Assembly: GCA_016025055.1 (NCBI GenBank)
Contig: CP065590.1
Span: 2,976,001 to 3,040,000, forward strand
Origin: Chryseobacterium indologenes
Lineage (GTDB): Bacteria > Bacteroidota > Bacteroidia > Flavobacteriales > Weeksellaceae
DNA length: 64,000 nucleotides
Reading direction: 5' to 3'
Part shown: positions 46,494-55,801 of the stretch, one piece after another
Position numbering within the stretch: position 1 is the stretch's first letter
Layout: each line of letters opens with the position of its first letter
Translations under genes and position numbers: made by a program
Notes under the pieces: generated by a model
The model's database searches: none
Told to the model about the DNA's origin: nothing
Seen by the model: only the letters and a program-made list of their open reading frames with translations

Positions 46494-48326
46494 ATGGGAA
46501 AAACTTTTGTATACAACACGGGCAATCCTAAAACTCCTGTAGATGAAATGCATCTGGAAATAGGAGTATTCTTTGATGGTACTTTGAATAATTTGAAAAA
46601 CAGCGAATTAAGAATGAAGTACAGAGATGGAAAGAATAAAATGACAAGTACTGATACAGAGGATCAGATCAGGGAAAAAGAAAAGGCAATCAAAGACACA
46701 AGGATCCTGCAGGAAAAAGAATATGAAAGATTGAAAAAGAAAAAGCTGCTGGATGATAATTCTGAATACCACCAGTATCTTAAATACAGTCATCAGGAAT
46801 GGCTGGACAAACAGGGGGTGGATAACAGTTTCAGCAACGATTATACGAATGTAGCAAGGATGTACCAATGCTGTGAGCAAAATTCATATGGCATTTATGT
46901 GGAGGGTATTGGGACGCTCAATAACAATCGGGATGTTGATGACGGTTTCCAGTATGGTTCCGGTAAAACCGGAGTACGGGGGAAAGTAAGGAAAGGGTGT
47001 GAAATGGTGGCCGATAGGATTGGCGATTTAAAAAAACAACAACGCGATAAAAAAAAATTGGTTAAAATAATCGTTGATACCTTCGGATTTAGCAGAGGAG
47101 CCGCTGCGGCAAGAAATTTTGCCTACGAAATCAACGGAAATAAAAGACCCAAAGATGTTGAGATCAAAAAAATCAGAAAAGTAATAGGATATACCCAGAC
47201 CTATTCTCCTTATGGTCCGGTATCGGTTCCCGAATATGGAGATTTCTGGATAGATAAAGACAATATTGAGGTAGATCCGAAATATATCAAAGATGGTAAA
47301 CTTCCAAAATTTGGCTTTTTGGGATACTATCTTTTAAGTAAAAAAATCTTATCAGAACAACAACTTGAAGACTTAGATCTTGATGTTCGTTTTATAGGGG
47401 TGTATGATACGGTATCTTCTTATGAAGAGTTTGGTGATATGGGAACATTGAAAAGAGTAGGCTGGCAAGGAATGAAGCATTCTGTTTTGGGACCAAATTA
47501 TAATTTCGGAGATGATGTAGAGCAGTTACAGCTTAAGAATCCGGGACCTTACTTTAAAGCTGTTCATTTTACTGCAGCCAATGAACATCGGGAAAATTTT
47601 TCATTAACGAGATTTCCGGGGAGTATTGAAAAAGAATTTCCCGGAGTGCACTGTGATATTGGTGGTGCTTATGAGAACGGAACGGAAAGAGTGGATGAAA
47701 TAGAAACTTCCAATCATAAACCCGTATGGTTCCTGAATAAACGCCGGCAACAACTGATTGATGAATGCTGGTTTGATAGTGAGCAGATCGAGATCAATAA
47801 TAGCTTCCTGAATGTCCTTACCTTCGGAGGAGTATACCGTAAAATTACCGGAACCCGTTTTCTAAGGAAAGAATACAGCTATATCCCGCTGCATTTTATG
47901 GAAGAACTTGGTGAAAATCTTTACAATCATCAGTTAATGACAAAAACAGAAATCACCTTTTCCATAGAAAATGATAAATATTTGCCTCATGCAAAAGATC
48001 TTTTACACGGGTATGTATTTGAAAATGAGGGTAAATGGGATTTCAAAACAGATGAGGTGGTAGAAAAAGAAAAACAGGAGAAAGCCCTGCAAAGACTGTT
48101 GCATCCTGAGCCCGTACAGGAACCTGCTCATGAAGAATCTCCCGAAGAGAAACTGGATGAAAACGGGAATAAAATGAAAACCACAACATTGGAAGAAGTG
48201 ACGGTTACTGCTTATCATCCCCAAACTCTATTACGAATTATGCGTAAGCAATACCTTCACTGGTCTGCCAACAGAGACTGGATGGGAATGGACCCCAACA
48301 ATGATTATCAAAGAAGAATATATTAA
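46494..48326 (+). CDS. Tle1-like phospholipase effector (DUF2235 family)
   Basis: A 610-residue probable T6SS lipase effector. The DUF2235 opening IGVFFDGTLNNLKN is near residue 24. The nucleophile elbow is TFGFSRGAA (Ser200), with Asp305 in GVYDTVSSY and His386 in FPGVHCDIGGAY completing a Ser-Asp-His triad. About 80 C-terminal residues (PEEKLDENGNKMKTTTLEEVTV) are linker-like. Tle1 enzymes hydrolyse membrane phospholipids in target cells. The lipoprotein gene 11 bases upstream is the best immunity candidate. Confidence 0.85.
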   Translation: MGKTFVYNTGNPKTPVDEMHLEIGVFFDGTLNNLKNSELRMKYRDGKNKMTSTDTEDQIREKEKAIKDTRILQEKEYERLKKKKLLDDNSEYHQYLKYSHQEWLDKQGVDNSFSNDYTNVARMYQCCEQNSYGIYVEGIGTLNNNRDVDDGFQYGSGKTGVRGKVRKGCEMVADRIGDLKKQQRDKKKLVKIIVDTFGFSRGAAAARNFAYEINGNKRPKDVEIKKIRKVIGYTQTYSPYGPVSVPEYGDFWIDKDNIEVDPKYIKDGKLPKFGFLGYYLLSKKILSEQQLEDLDLDVRFIGVYDTVSSYEEFGDMGTLKRVGWQGMKHSVLGPNYNFGDDVEQLQLKNPGPYFKAVHFTAANEHRENFSLTRFPGSIEKEFPGVHCDIGGAYENGTERVDEIETSNHKPVWFLNKRRQQLIDECWFDSEQIEINNSFLNVLTFGGVYRKITGTRFLRKEYSYIPLHFMEELGENLYNHQLMTKTEITFSIENDKYLPHAKDLLHGYVFENEGKWDFKTDEVVEKEKQEKALQRLLHPEPVQEPAHEESPEEKLDENGNKMKTTTLEEVTVTAYHPQTLLRIMRKQYLHWSANRDWMGMDPNNDYQRRIY

Positions 48327-48328
48327 GA

Positions 48329-49033
48329 ATGACCTACAACATATTGCAGAATCTTCACCGGAAAACATACAGACACGAAACGATTGTTATAGAACAAAAA
48401 AATTCGTTCTATACGACCCAAAAGAGCTTTGCAAGGCAGATTGAGATATACTATCTGGGAAAAGCAAAGGAAGAATACAGGTTCCAGGTCCTTGTGGTTG
48501 ATTTTGATTTTTCTGATGATGAAGATGCAATGGGAAAATTTTTAAAAAAGATCAGTTATTTATTTGATGAAATCGAATGTAAAGTGGATGAAGATGGGAA
48601 TATTACAGCCATTGACAATCTGCTTTTCCTTCGTCTGAGATGGGTGAAGATTCAGGATGAATTAGTAAAAACACATCAGGGAGAAGCCGTAGAAAGTTAC
48701 TTCAGTCACATAAGCAGTTTGCTTGAAGATGAAGCAAAACTGATCGATTTTTTAGGAGGATATAATATGTTCGGATTACTCTTTAACGGGCTGCTACAGT
48801 CGTTTGAGACTAAGAGAAAAAGAGAAACGACAGAAGGATTTACAGAAATAATGACTCCTGTAAAGGTGGGTGATAAAATGATTTTAAAAATTTCCGCCCA
48901 AAATCTGGAGGAAACAGACATTGATCATTTTACAGGACTGTTTGTCTGCAAAGGAGACCTGTATGAAGAAGGTTTTATAGAAATCAAAAAACAGAATTCT
49001 CATTTAAAACATTCATTATTATGGATAGGATAA
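48329..49033 (+). CDS. Hypothetical T6SS accessory protein preceding the PAAR-like effector
   Basis: A 234-residue soluble protein without signal or membrane helix. It is mixed alpha/beta, with an FQVLVVDFDFSDDED stretch and an acidic central helix. It starts 2 bases after the lipase gene and overlaps the PAAR-like gene by 13 bases, so translation is coupled. An adaptor or chaperone that loads the PAAR-like effector is plausible; I do not recognise the family. Confidence 0.65.
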   Translation: MTYNILQNLHRKTYRHETIVIEQKNSFYTTQKSFARQIEIYYLGKAKEEYRFQVLVVDFDFSDDEDAMGKFLKKISYLFDEIECKVDEDGNITAIDNLLFLRLRWVKIQDELVKTHQGEAVESYFSHISSLLEDEAKLIDFLGGYNMFGLLFNGLLQSFETKRKRETTEGFTEIMTPVKVGDKMILKISAQNLEETDIDHFTGLFVCKGDLYEEGFIEIKKQNSHLKHSLLWIG

Positions 49034-50334
49034 AGGATGGAGGAGTAGGAGAAGCTCCTGAAGTTCAAAATCAGGCTCCGGCTCAGGATAATGATCAACA
49101 GAAGGCGGAAAATAAGCAGAAGATGGATGATCAACGGGCGGAAAATGAGGCGAAAGATAAAAAGGATGAAGGTTTATTACTGGCCATAGATGGTGCCAGA
49201 ATAAAATTCAATGCCCACCTTGGAACCTTTAAAGTGTTGAGCAATGTACCGACAACTCAGGATAAACTTACCGCAACTGTTGTGGAAAAACAAATTCCGA
49301 ATTTTATTTTTGATGATGGTTTTCAGATGATTTCCATGGCGGACTGGCAGGATTTTGGAACAGTAAAAGTTCAGGACAATTATGTGCTGCTAAAAAAATC
49401 TACTTTACCGGGAACAGGAAAAATGCCGGGAAGTATACCGCCTGAAACAGGCAAAATAGAATTTGTAACCTCCGGACAGGTACATGCTCCGGAAAGTATA
49501 GATGCGAAGGGAGCACCGGTGCCGGAACAGGAAAAGAAGAAGAGTTCGTGTTCAGATGATTTTACTCTATTACAAATAAAAAAAGTCTGGCCTAATGCTT
49601 CCAATACTTCTTGGTTACAAGGTATAGTAGATGAACTAAATAAATCATATATAGTAAAAGGCGAATCTAAAAAATTATATGAAGTATTTGAACTTAATAC
49701 TTGCCTTAATAGAGCTCATTTTTTTGCACAGGCTTTTGTTGAAAGTAGTGATGATTTATCGGGAGCGTTTAATGGGGAAAGTTTAAACTATTCTGTTGAA
49801 GCTTTAAGATCTGGCTACCCCTTTTCCGTATTCAAAAACAATAAAAAATACTATGATTATGCTGATGAAATAGGGCGGAAAAGTGAAGTTGATCCTAAAA
49901 CTAAAAAGAAAAAAATTGTGCATGCTGCAGATCAGGAGAAAATTGCAAATATTGCTTACGATGATGCGAATCGGGGAAAGGATTATAAGTTAGGAAATGT
50001 AAAAGAAGGTGATGGATGGAAATTTAGAGGAAGGGGGCTAATGCAAATTACGGGAAGAAGTAATTACAAGAGTATTCAGGAAATAATTGACTCAAGATTG
50101 CCCGATTCCGGAATTGATCTGTCATTAGGTAAATCAATGTTTACAGCAAAGGAAGCTGTTTTTGCTGGATTAGGAGACTGGATTTTAAAGAAGGCTAATA
50201 CATTGTCTAAAAATGGGGCAACCCATGAAGTAGTGAATTCAATTACAGCAAAAGTAAATTATGCAACTAAATCATATAGTAACAGAAGAGATGCATTTGA
50301 CAGAACGGTTAAAATATTTAAAGATGAACAATAA
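49021..50334 (+). CDS. PAAR-like (DUF4280-type) protein with C-terminal GH19-type lysozyme effector domain
   Basis: A 437-residue fusion. Residues 1-45 are a charged, disordered Q/K/E-rich tail. Residues about 55-165 are the PAAR-like spike cap (IKFNAHLGTFKVL, PNFIFDDGF, GAPVP). From about 190 a glycoside hydrolase 19/chitinase-like fold appears, with FFAQAFVESSD (catalytic Glu), GWKFRGRGLMQITGRSNY and a final ATKSYSNRRDAF helix. This fold cuts peptidoglycan when delivered to the periplasm. Its first 150 residues are nearly repeated in the gene at 52060. The immunity candidate overlaps its stop. Confidence 0.85.
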   Translation: MDRIKDGGVGEAPEVQNQAPAQDNDQQKAENKQKMDDQRAENEAKDKKDEGLLLAIDGARIKFNAHLGTFKVLSNVPTTQDKLTATVVEKQIPNFIFDDGFQMISMADWQDFGTVKVQDNYVLLKKSTLPGTGKMPGSIPPETGKIEFVTSGQVHAPESIDAKGAPVPEQEKKKSSCSDDFTLLQIKKVWPNASNTSWLQGIVDELNKSYIVKGESKKLYEVFELNTCLNRAHFFAQAFVESSDDLSGAFNGESLNYSVEALRSGYPFSVFKNNKKYYDYADEIGRKSEVDPKTKKKKIVHAADQEKIANIAYDDANRGKDYKLGNVKEGDGWKFRGRGLMQITGRSNYKSIQEIIDSRLPDSGIDLSLGKSMFTAKEAVFAGLGDWILKKANTLSKNGATHEVVNSITAKVNYATKSYSNRRDAFDRTVKIFKDEQ

Positions 50335-51151
50335 ATTTTTTTTACTGCTTTTATTATCGGGGATAAGTTGTCACTCTCAAAGTAATCATTTATATTCCTT
50401 ATTAAAAACAAACGAAATTGTAGCTCAACTGCATAATGATTTTAATAATGATGGTTTGCGTGACGATTTATATGTTTTAACATTAAATAATAAAAAGCAG
50501 CCTCAAGACCTTACCAAAAGAAAGCTCATCATTGTTTTCAAAAATAAAAATAATACAGAACTTGTATATGAAAATGATAATATTTTTCCATGTAAGGAAT
50601 GTAGTGGTAAGTCAGACGGAAATATTGAACAGGTTAAATTTGAAGATAAATTACTCTCATATACGACATCAGTTGCGCCTTTTGCTTCTGATAAATATTC
50701 AGTAATCGACTTTAAGCTACAATTCTCAAATAATAATTTTGTTCTTCATCAATATAAAGAAACTTACTTTGCTACAGAATCTGATGATGACGCAACAATA
50801 GTACTGGATACAAAGGATTTTCTGAAGGTAAATTTTAATTATTATGATTGGGTAGCCAACAAAAGCTGGTTAGATCATGTCGATATTTCTGCTGATAATA
50901 TTACTAAGATTAATGATCTTGCTTTTAAGCTCGAAAATGTTAATCCGGAAGTTTCAATTACAGTGCTAAAAAAAATACTTCAAAAATATCCGGATCGGAT
51001 CGTTGCTTATCTCAATATCGCAAATAGCTATTGGAATGTAGGTGAAAAAGAAAAAGCCATAGAAAATTACAAAACATATTACTCTTTAATGAAATCTCAA
51101 AAGAAGGACCTTAATAAAATTCCAAAATATGTCGGGGAAAGAATAAAATAA
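50324..51151 (+). CDS. Putative immunity protein to the GH19 effector (exported, TPR-like C-terminus)
   Basis: About 275 residues from ATG 50324, overlapping the effector stop by 11 bases. An in-frame start further upstream would lie inside the effector. The signal ends LLLLLSGISC, so export to the periplasm or as a lipoprotein fits protection against a peptidoglycan hydrolase. Residues 210-265 look like a TPR repeat (AYLNIANSYWNVGEKEKAIENYKTYY). A decayed copy of its first 40 codons lies at 51893-52020. Confidence 0.68.
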   Translation: MNNKFFLLLLLSGISCHSQSNHLYSLLKTNEIVAQLHNDFNNDGLRDDLYVLTLNNKKQPQDLTKRKLIIVFKNKNNTELVYENDNIFPCKECSGKSDGNIEQVKFEDKLLSYTTSVAPFASDKYSVIDFKLQFSNNNFVLHQYKETYFATESDDDATIVLDTKDFLKVNFNYYDWVANKSWLDHVDISADNITKINDLAFKLENVNPEVSITVLKKILQKYPDRIVAYLNIANSYWNVGEKEKAIENYKTYYSLMKSQKKDLNKIPKYVGERIK

Positions 51152-51387
51152 GAAATTTTTTTCTATCATTTGAGGAGGGAAGTATTTTTAGTCAAAATCA
51201 TATCTTGTAATTTGACAGAACTATGGTGCTGAATGTATTGTATGATGTTTCAACTGATATAGGAAATGCACAGGAATATATTTATTCTTCTAAATATAAA
51301 AATTGTATATTAACTGAAGATGAGACTTTTTATAAAGAGGGAAATGGGAAAATAGAAAATAATATGAAATGCTCAGGAAAAACAGTT

Positions 51388-51871
51388 ATGGATACAACCA
51401 ATAAGAAAAATATACTGCTATTGATTTTACTGCTTTTCCAAGCAACGTTTGCTCAATCCGGAAAAACGTCTCCTATTATTACAATATCCGGATCCTGTAA
51501 GTTAGGATTCAAAACTTATGATAAGGAATTTAACATGTATCAGAATCCTTTTATTTTGAACGACGGAAAAAAATATAGTATAAAAGGATATAATCATGCT
51601 AATTACTCCGGTGGAAAGATTCTCAGTATTTCGCCAGATAAAAAATATATAGTCCTTGATTATATTTCGAAAGGATATGTGGATGATGGAATCAATAAAA
51701 CATTATATGAGAATTATCTATGTGTTATTGTTGATGTTGCCAAAAGAAAAGTGCTTACTGAATTGCAGGGAGACTGTGGTGGTCATTGGAACAAACAAAA
51801 CAGATGGATAAATGATGGAAAGATAATATTTTGATGAAATTGATTACTGGAATGTACAAGTTAGTAGCTAA
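51388..51871 (+). CDS. Putative exported immunity-type protein, possibly frameshifted at the 3' end
   Basis: I start it at ATG 51388, which opens a clean signal peptide (LLLILLLFQATFAQ). The formal frame extends to 51223, where the extra 55 residues look like part of another, decayed gene. The mature part is a small beta-rich domain. The frame stops at 51834. If the T4 run at 51829-51832 had three T, it would continue FDEIDYWNVQVSS to 51871, a more natural ending. No family is recognised. Its location between two effectors suggests an orphan immunity gene. Confidence 0.5.
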
Positions 51872-51892
51872 GAGTAAATCAGTGAATTTTTC

Positions 51893-52020
51893 CAGATGAA
51901 CAATAATTTTTTTTACTGCTTTCATCTTCAGGGCAAGTGATCCGTCTCAAAGTAATCTTTTAGGTTATTTATTAAAATCAAACGAAATCGTAGTCCGGCG
52001 GCATAATGATTTTACTTTTT
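51893..52020 (+). pseudogene. Decayed copy of the 5' end of the GH19 immunity gene
   Basis: This stretch closely repeats 50321-50452. AGATGAACAAT, the T-run plus TACTGCTTT, TCTCAAAGTAAT, TTATTAAAA and GCATAATGATTTTA occur in the same order. It has indels and stops and ends after about 40 codons. It sits directly upstream of the second PAAR-like gene, marking a past cassette duplication or exchange. Confidence 0.75.
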
Positions 52021-52059
52021 AACCTACATCATATTTTATAATTTAACACTTTCATTACT

Positions 52060-53416
52060 ATGGATAGAGTAAAGAACGAAGGAGTCGGAAATACTCCTGA
52101 AACTCAGAATCAGGCAGCTGCTCAGGATATTGAGCAAATGAAGGCCGGCAATAGTAAAAAGATGGAGGAAAAGCGTGCTGAAAATGACGAGAAAGATAAA
52201 AAAGAAGAAGGTTTATTATTGGCCATAGACGGGGCTAAGATAAAATTCAATGCTCATCTGGGGACATTTAAAGTTTTAAATGATGTACCGACCACGCAGG
52301 ATAAGCTTACAGGAACTGTCGTAGAAAAACAAGTTCCCAATTTTATTTTTGATGATGGTTTTATCCTGACACAACCTGCGGAATGGCAAAATTTTGGAAC
52401 AGTAAAAAGTACAGGACAGCAAAGTTTTGCTGAAACAGTCATTTTTACCGGGAGTAGGTGCTATACCCGGGACACCTCCCGAAACCGGGAAAGTTGAATT
52501 CGTAAACTCAGGACAGGTGAATATACCTGACAGTATTGATACAAAAGGAGCTCCGGTACCTCCTGCTCCTGTTCAGGTAAGCATAGGCAGGGTAATCAGA
52601 GGAAATCCATATGTCGGAAAAAATGCAACATCCGTGACAGGGCTGCCTGATAGTGTTCCTTTAAATAAGACTTACGAACTTAAAGTTACAGTAACCGGAG
52701 CAGGTTCCGTTAATTTATCAATAGTAAACTCAAGTCCAGATAATGGAAATGCCAGTATTACACCTTCTACTATTACAGCTACCACTAAAGTAACTATAAA
52801 AGGAACGGCTATGACAAAACCGGGACATGGAGGACAACTTAAGATCGAAGCTAAAGTAGGAAACGCAAGAAAGGCCACTTCCCAGGGTTTCAGCGTGTGC
52901 TGCCATCCTATCAATTATACAGACACCTATGTTGGCGAAGTGAATACTTCCACAAGACTGGGAGTAATTGTTCAGGATGGGTGGAGTTCTGATAATGGTG
53001 TTTTTGCAGATTTAAAGGAAATTGAAATTAAAGAGGTGGTTGATTATGTAGGTAGAAATGATAATCCCCCTTTTCCTGCCAGAGGCGGGTCAGCTGATAA
53101 TTCAGGATATCTGGCCGGGGATCAGCTGACTCAGGATACCCATTCAATGGCGAGAGCAAATATTACGTTGGGCAGAGCAGGAATTTCAGAAGCCAATCAA
53201 TTGTGTATATATAAATGTAAATGTTGTGGAGCTGTTGATATTGTTCATCCGAATTCCGGTTTTAAAAGAATTCATGAAGTATATAATAAAGGAACTGCCA
53301 GCGCACCACAATGGAAACATCGCACAAGAAAAATAGGAGCTGCAGTAACAATAGGTGGGTTTATAACCGGTGCAGGAAATGCAAATGTAACAAGTCAGGA
53401 TCATAATTTGCCTTAA
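52060..53416 (+). CDS. Second PAAR-like (DUF4280-type) protein with unknown C-terminal toxin domain, frameshifted
   Basis: About 451 residues after repair. The first 115 residues nearly repeat the N-terminus of the PAAR-GH19 protein. The frame then breaks at the A5 run 52404-52408, where four A would restore VKVQDSKVLLKQSFLPG and join the frame that runs to 53416. After the cap comes an Ig-like stretch (about residues 175-285), then a C-terminal domain of about 160 residues. That domain has CIYKCKCCGAVDIVHP, a probable metal-binding or disulfide knot, and a WKHRTRKIG stretch. I do not recognise it and consider it an unassigned toxin. Confidence 0.75.
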
Positions 53417-53426
53417 AAATAGTATT

Positions 53427-54019
53427 ATGAAAAACTTATTAATTATCATTATCTTATTCATTAATGCACAGTGTGCTTCACAAAATACTACTAAAATGAA
53501 CAGTAACAACAATATAAGCGTTAATATTACACCAGGTCAGGGAAAAAATCTGCTTAATGGAGTAGTATCCTCCATCCTGACAATTACTAATAATTCTTCA
53601 CAGGATATCAGTATTTTATTATTTTACCCTAACCCGAATGATCTCTCTTTTACATCATCATCTCCGTTGATAAAAATAAAAGATAGACAATGGAACGACA
53701 GTGAGCGCTCGGCTCCTATTAAAATTGGGGCTGGAAAGTCATACCAGGCAACGTATTTTTTAAACAGATACTTTAATTTTCTTCAAGAAGGAGAAATCAG
53801 CATGCAATATAATTTAGATCTGTTTGTTGCAGCAGATGGAGGCTCCCCGAAAAGTTCAGCTTACCATGGTACTTTCAATATTAAAGTTGTTAGGGGCTCA
53901 AAAGATGAAGTCTACCAGCAAATCTTATATTATCAGAATAATTTAAAATCTGATCATCCCAGTTTAAAAAGGAAGCTGAAGAAGCCCTTCTTTATTTAGC
54001 TGCAGGGAGTGAGAATTAA
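53427..54019 (+). CDS. Putative exported immunity protein to the second effector, probably frameshifted at its end
   Basis: A signal peptide (LLIIIILFINAQC) precedes a beta-sandwich-like domain (ISVNITPGQGKNLLNG, SSILTITNNSSQD). It starts 10 bases after the effector. The formal frame stops at 53999 after KLKKPFFI. Adding one A to the A5 run at 53966-53970 gives KKEAEEALLYLAAGSEN and a stop at 54019, more natural and about 197 residues. The same frame is then open again from 54020 to 54178, so a longer ancestral gene may be truncated here. Confidence 0.6.
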
Positions 54020-54240
54020 GTTAGGCTCATTTCAATCGATAAATCCTGCTGTTACCTGGAGGTCATAAAATTTAACGGAAATTATACAAAAGCATATGAA
54101 AGTTTATTCTCATTAAATATTGATGCTTTTAATGATACCGTTATCTGGTGTAAGTTCAAATTGGAAAAAATAGTATAAATAAAGTATGAAACTGACAAGA
54201 ACTACCATGTTATTAGTGCTTTAAAATAAAAGAATACCTT

Positions 54241-54269
54241 AACCTCCTAATGCTTTGGGAGGTTTTTAT
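54241..54269 (+). terminator. Rho-independent terminator closing the T6SS payload region
   Basis: AACCTCC pairs with GGAGGTT around a ten-base loop and is followed by five T residues. Confidence 0.75.
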
Positions 54270-54768
54270 TACCATTTACCAAACAAATGAATACGGACAT
54301 AAATGCTTATAAATATCACTGTTCGATGATATATTTTTTGTATATTTAAACGTTCGATTATTTAATTTCGGATTTTATGTATTCTGCCCCCGATGAGCGG
54401 GCTGTGTATATTTTAAGTATCTGCAGCTGGAATTAGCAACTGCTTAATTTACTTTTGTCCTTTTATAACGAGGTTTTTTATACGAAATAAAACCACATGA
54501 TGAAATGTTTCGTATATCAACATACTACTCATTTTTTGAGTTTTTATGGTTATTAGTTTTTATCTCCAGAGAAATCCGGGGATTTTTTATAGCATGTATC
54601 TTATTGTATTTCAGGTTTATTTGTGAACTATTTTTTTGAATGGACCACAAATATAAGAATTTCATTAAACGGTGAGCGTATTGGCACATGTATTGTTAGT
54701 ATTGATGAGGGTTTTTAAATAAATCCTGTTCAACACCACATCATTTTTCTATAATTAATCACACACTT

Positions 54769-54797
54769 AAACTTCATTTTTTAATGAAGTTTTTTTA
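54769..54797 (+). terminator. Rho-independent terminator
   Basis: AAACTTCATT and AATGAAGTTT form a perfect 10-bp stem with a short loop and a T-run. No intact gene precedes it, so it is probably a relic of a lost one. Confidence 0.75.
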
Positions 54798-54945
54798 TTT
54801 TTTTAATTATTTATGGTTTATATATATACTATTTGTTTACTGTGCCTTTGTTTTATGAAAAGGAGTTTTTTATCAATATGCAGTGTAAAGACTTATTTCA
54901 AACTATTATTGTGAATCTTATTTATTCATCGAAGAAAAGCCTTAG

Positions 54946-55608
54946 CTAAAAACTGCTTTTACCTGTGGTGGAGCAGAAATTTTTGAAAATATTCCTAGAG
55001 GTTCCGGTTGTTTTGAAACAAATACCTGGATTAACAATAATATTACCTGGACAGCTTCTGACTCAAGAACTGATCAATTTATTAATGGTAAAGCAATTAC
55101 TATCCGGAATGGTAATTTAATGAGTTCTGTAATTAATGGAGGAATTAAAAGTCTTACTATGACTACATAACTGAAATTTGCTGGAAACCCTGGTGAACTT
55201 ATGGTAGAAATAGATGATATTCCGGTTGGGACAATACCTTTCAGTTCCATTGCAACTGTGACTACTATTGATAATTTGAATGTAACCGGTGATTTTGTAA
55301 TTAAAATTTTGAACCCAAATACAGGACAGCGAATTGCAATTGATGATTTGACCTGTACATGTTATTCAACTTTAGGAGTTAATGAAAGCACTAAGTCGGT
55401 TCAGGTTCCAATTTATCCTAATCCGATTAAAAATGGTGAGTACCTACATCTTAATACAATAGTAAATGAGGTTAGTATTTACGATAGAGAAGGGAGGCTA
55501 ATTAAAAGGTCAAATGTGAAAGACAATTCTCTATTGGTTAATAGTCTTTTAAATGGAGTATATTTCATTAAGATAGGTAACTCTATATATAAATTTGTTG
55601 TTATATAG
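54946..55608 (+). pseudogene. Remnant of a T9SS-secreted protein (sorting-domain end)
   Basis: One frame is open from 54946, except for a TAA at 55168-55170, to the stop at 55606-55608. Before the TAA it reads TCGGAEIFENIP, WTASDSRTDQFINGKAITIRNG, a secreted beta-domain seen in Chryseobacterium exoproteins. After it comes GELMVEIDDIPVGTIPF and a type A T9SS sorting domain (VPIYPNPIKNGEYLHL, VSIYDREGRLIK, NGVYFIKI). The N-terminus and start codon are missing. The nonsense codon is consistent with CAA to TAA. Only the tail survives. Confidence 0.8.
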
Positions 55609-55628
55609 CCTTATTTAATAAGTGAAAA

Positions 55629-55690
55629 TAAAATGTAAAGTAAAAAGAATGAAAATAATTTTGATATTTAAAATGTAAAGTGTAACTTTG
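55629..55690 (+). promoter_or_regulatory. Promoter and candidate operator of the HigBA module
   Basis: TTTG at 55660-55663, a 19-base spacer and TAACTTTG at 55683-55690 form a perfect Bacteroidota promoter. A 13-bp direct repeat TAAAATGTAAAGT occurs at 55629-55641 and 55669-55681, exactly 40 bp apart. One copy lies upstream of the -33 box and the other ends one base before the -7 element. HigA autorepression through these repeats is inferred. Confidence 0.65.
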
Positions 55691-55714
55691 CACTTAACAA
55701 AACAAATAATAACC

Positions 55715-55801
55715 ATGAAAGCGATTAGTAAAACAAAAAAAGTAAACAAAATTTTAATAATTAAATTATGGGTATTGAATCTATTAAGCATAAAGGCTTA
55801 A
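55715..55801 (+). CDS. Possible 28-residue leader peptide overlapping higB
   Basis: ATG 55715 opens a lysine-rich, then hydrophobic peptide (MKAISKTKKVNKILIIKLW...) that stops inside higB, overlapping its start by 34 bases in another frame. It lies in the transcribed leader downstream of the promoter. It could couple translation to higB or be chance; the evidence is weak. Confidence 0.25.
   Translation: MKAISKTKKVNKILIIKLWVLNLLSIKA

Larger units (their letters stand above)
54020..54945. other. Gene-poor, decayed interval
   Basis: About 930 very AT-rich bases. 54020-54178 is open in the frame of the preceding gene and reads like protein (SCCYLEVIKFNGNYTKAYESLF), but lacks a start. Two terminators are present (listed separately). 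An 8-bp inverted repeat (ATACGAAA 54480-54487 with TTTCGTAT 54508-54515) has no assignable role. I see no intact gene. Confidence 0.5.

Noticed and set aside
51223..51387. 55-residue N-terminal extension of the exported protein at 51388
   Set aside because: It would bury a clean signal peptide in the middle of the protein. It may be a fragment of another decayed gene but cannot be identified.
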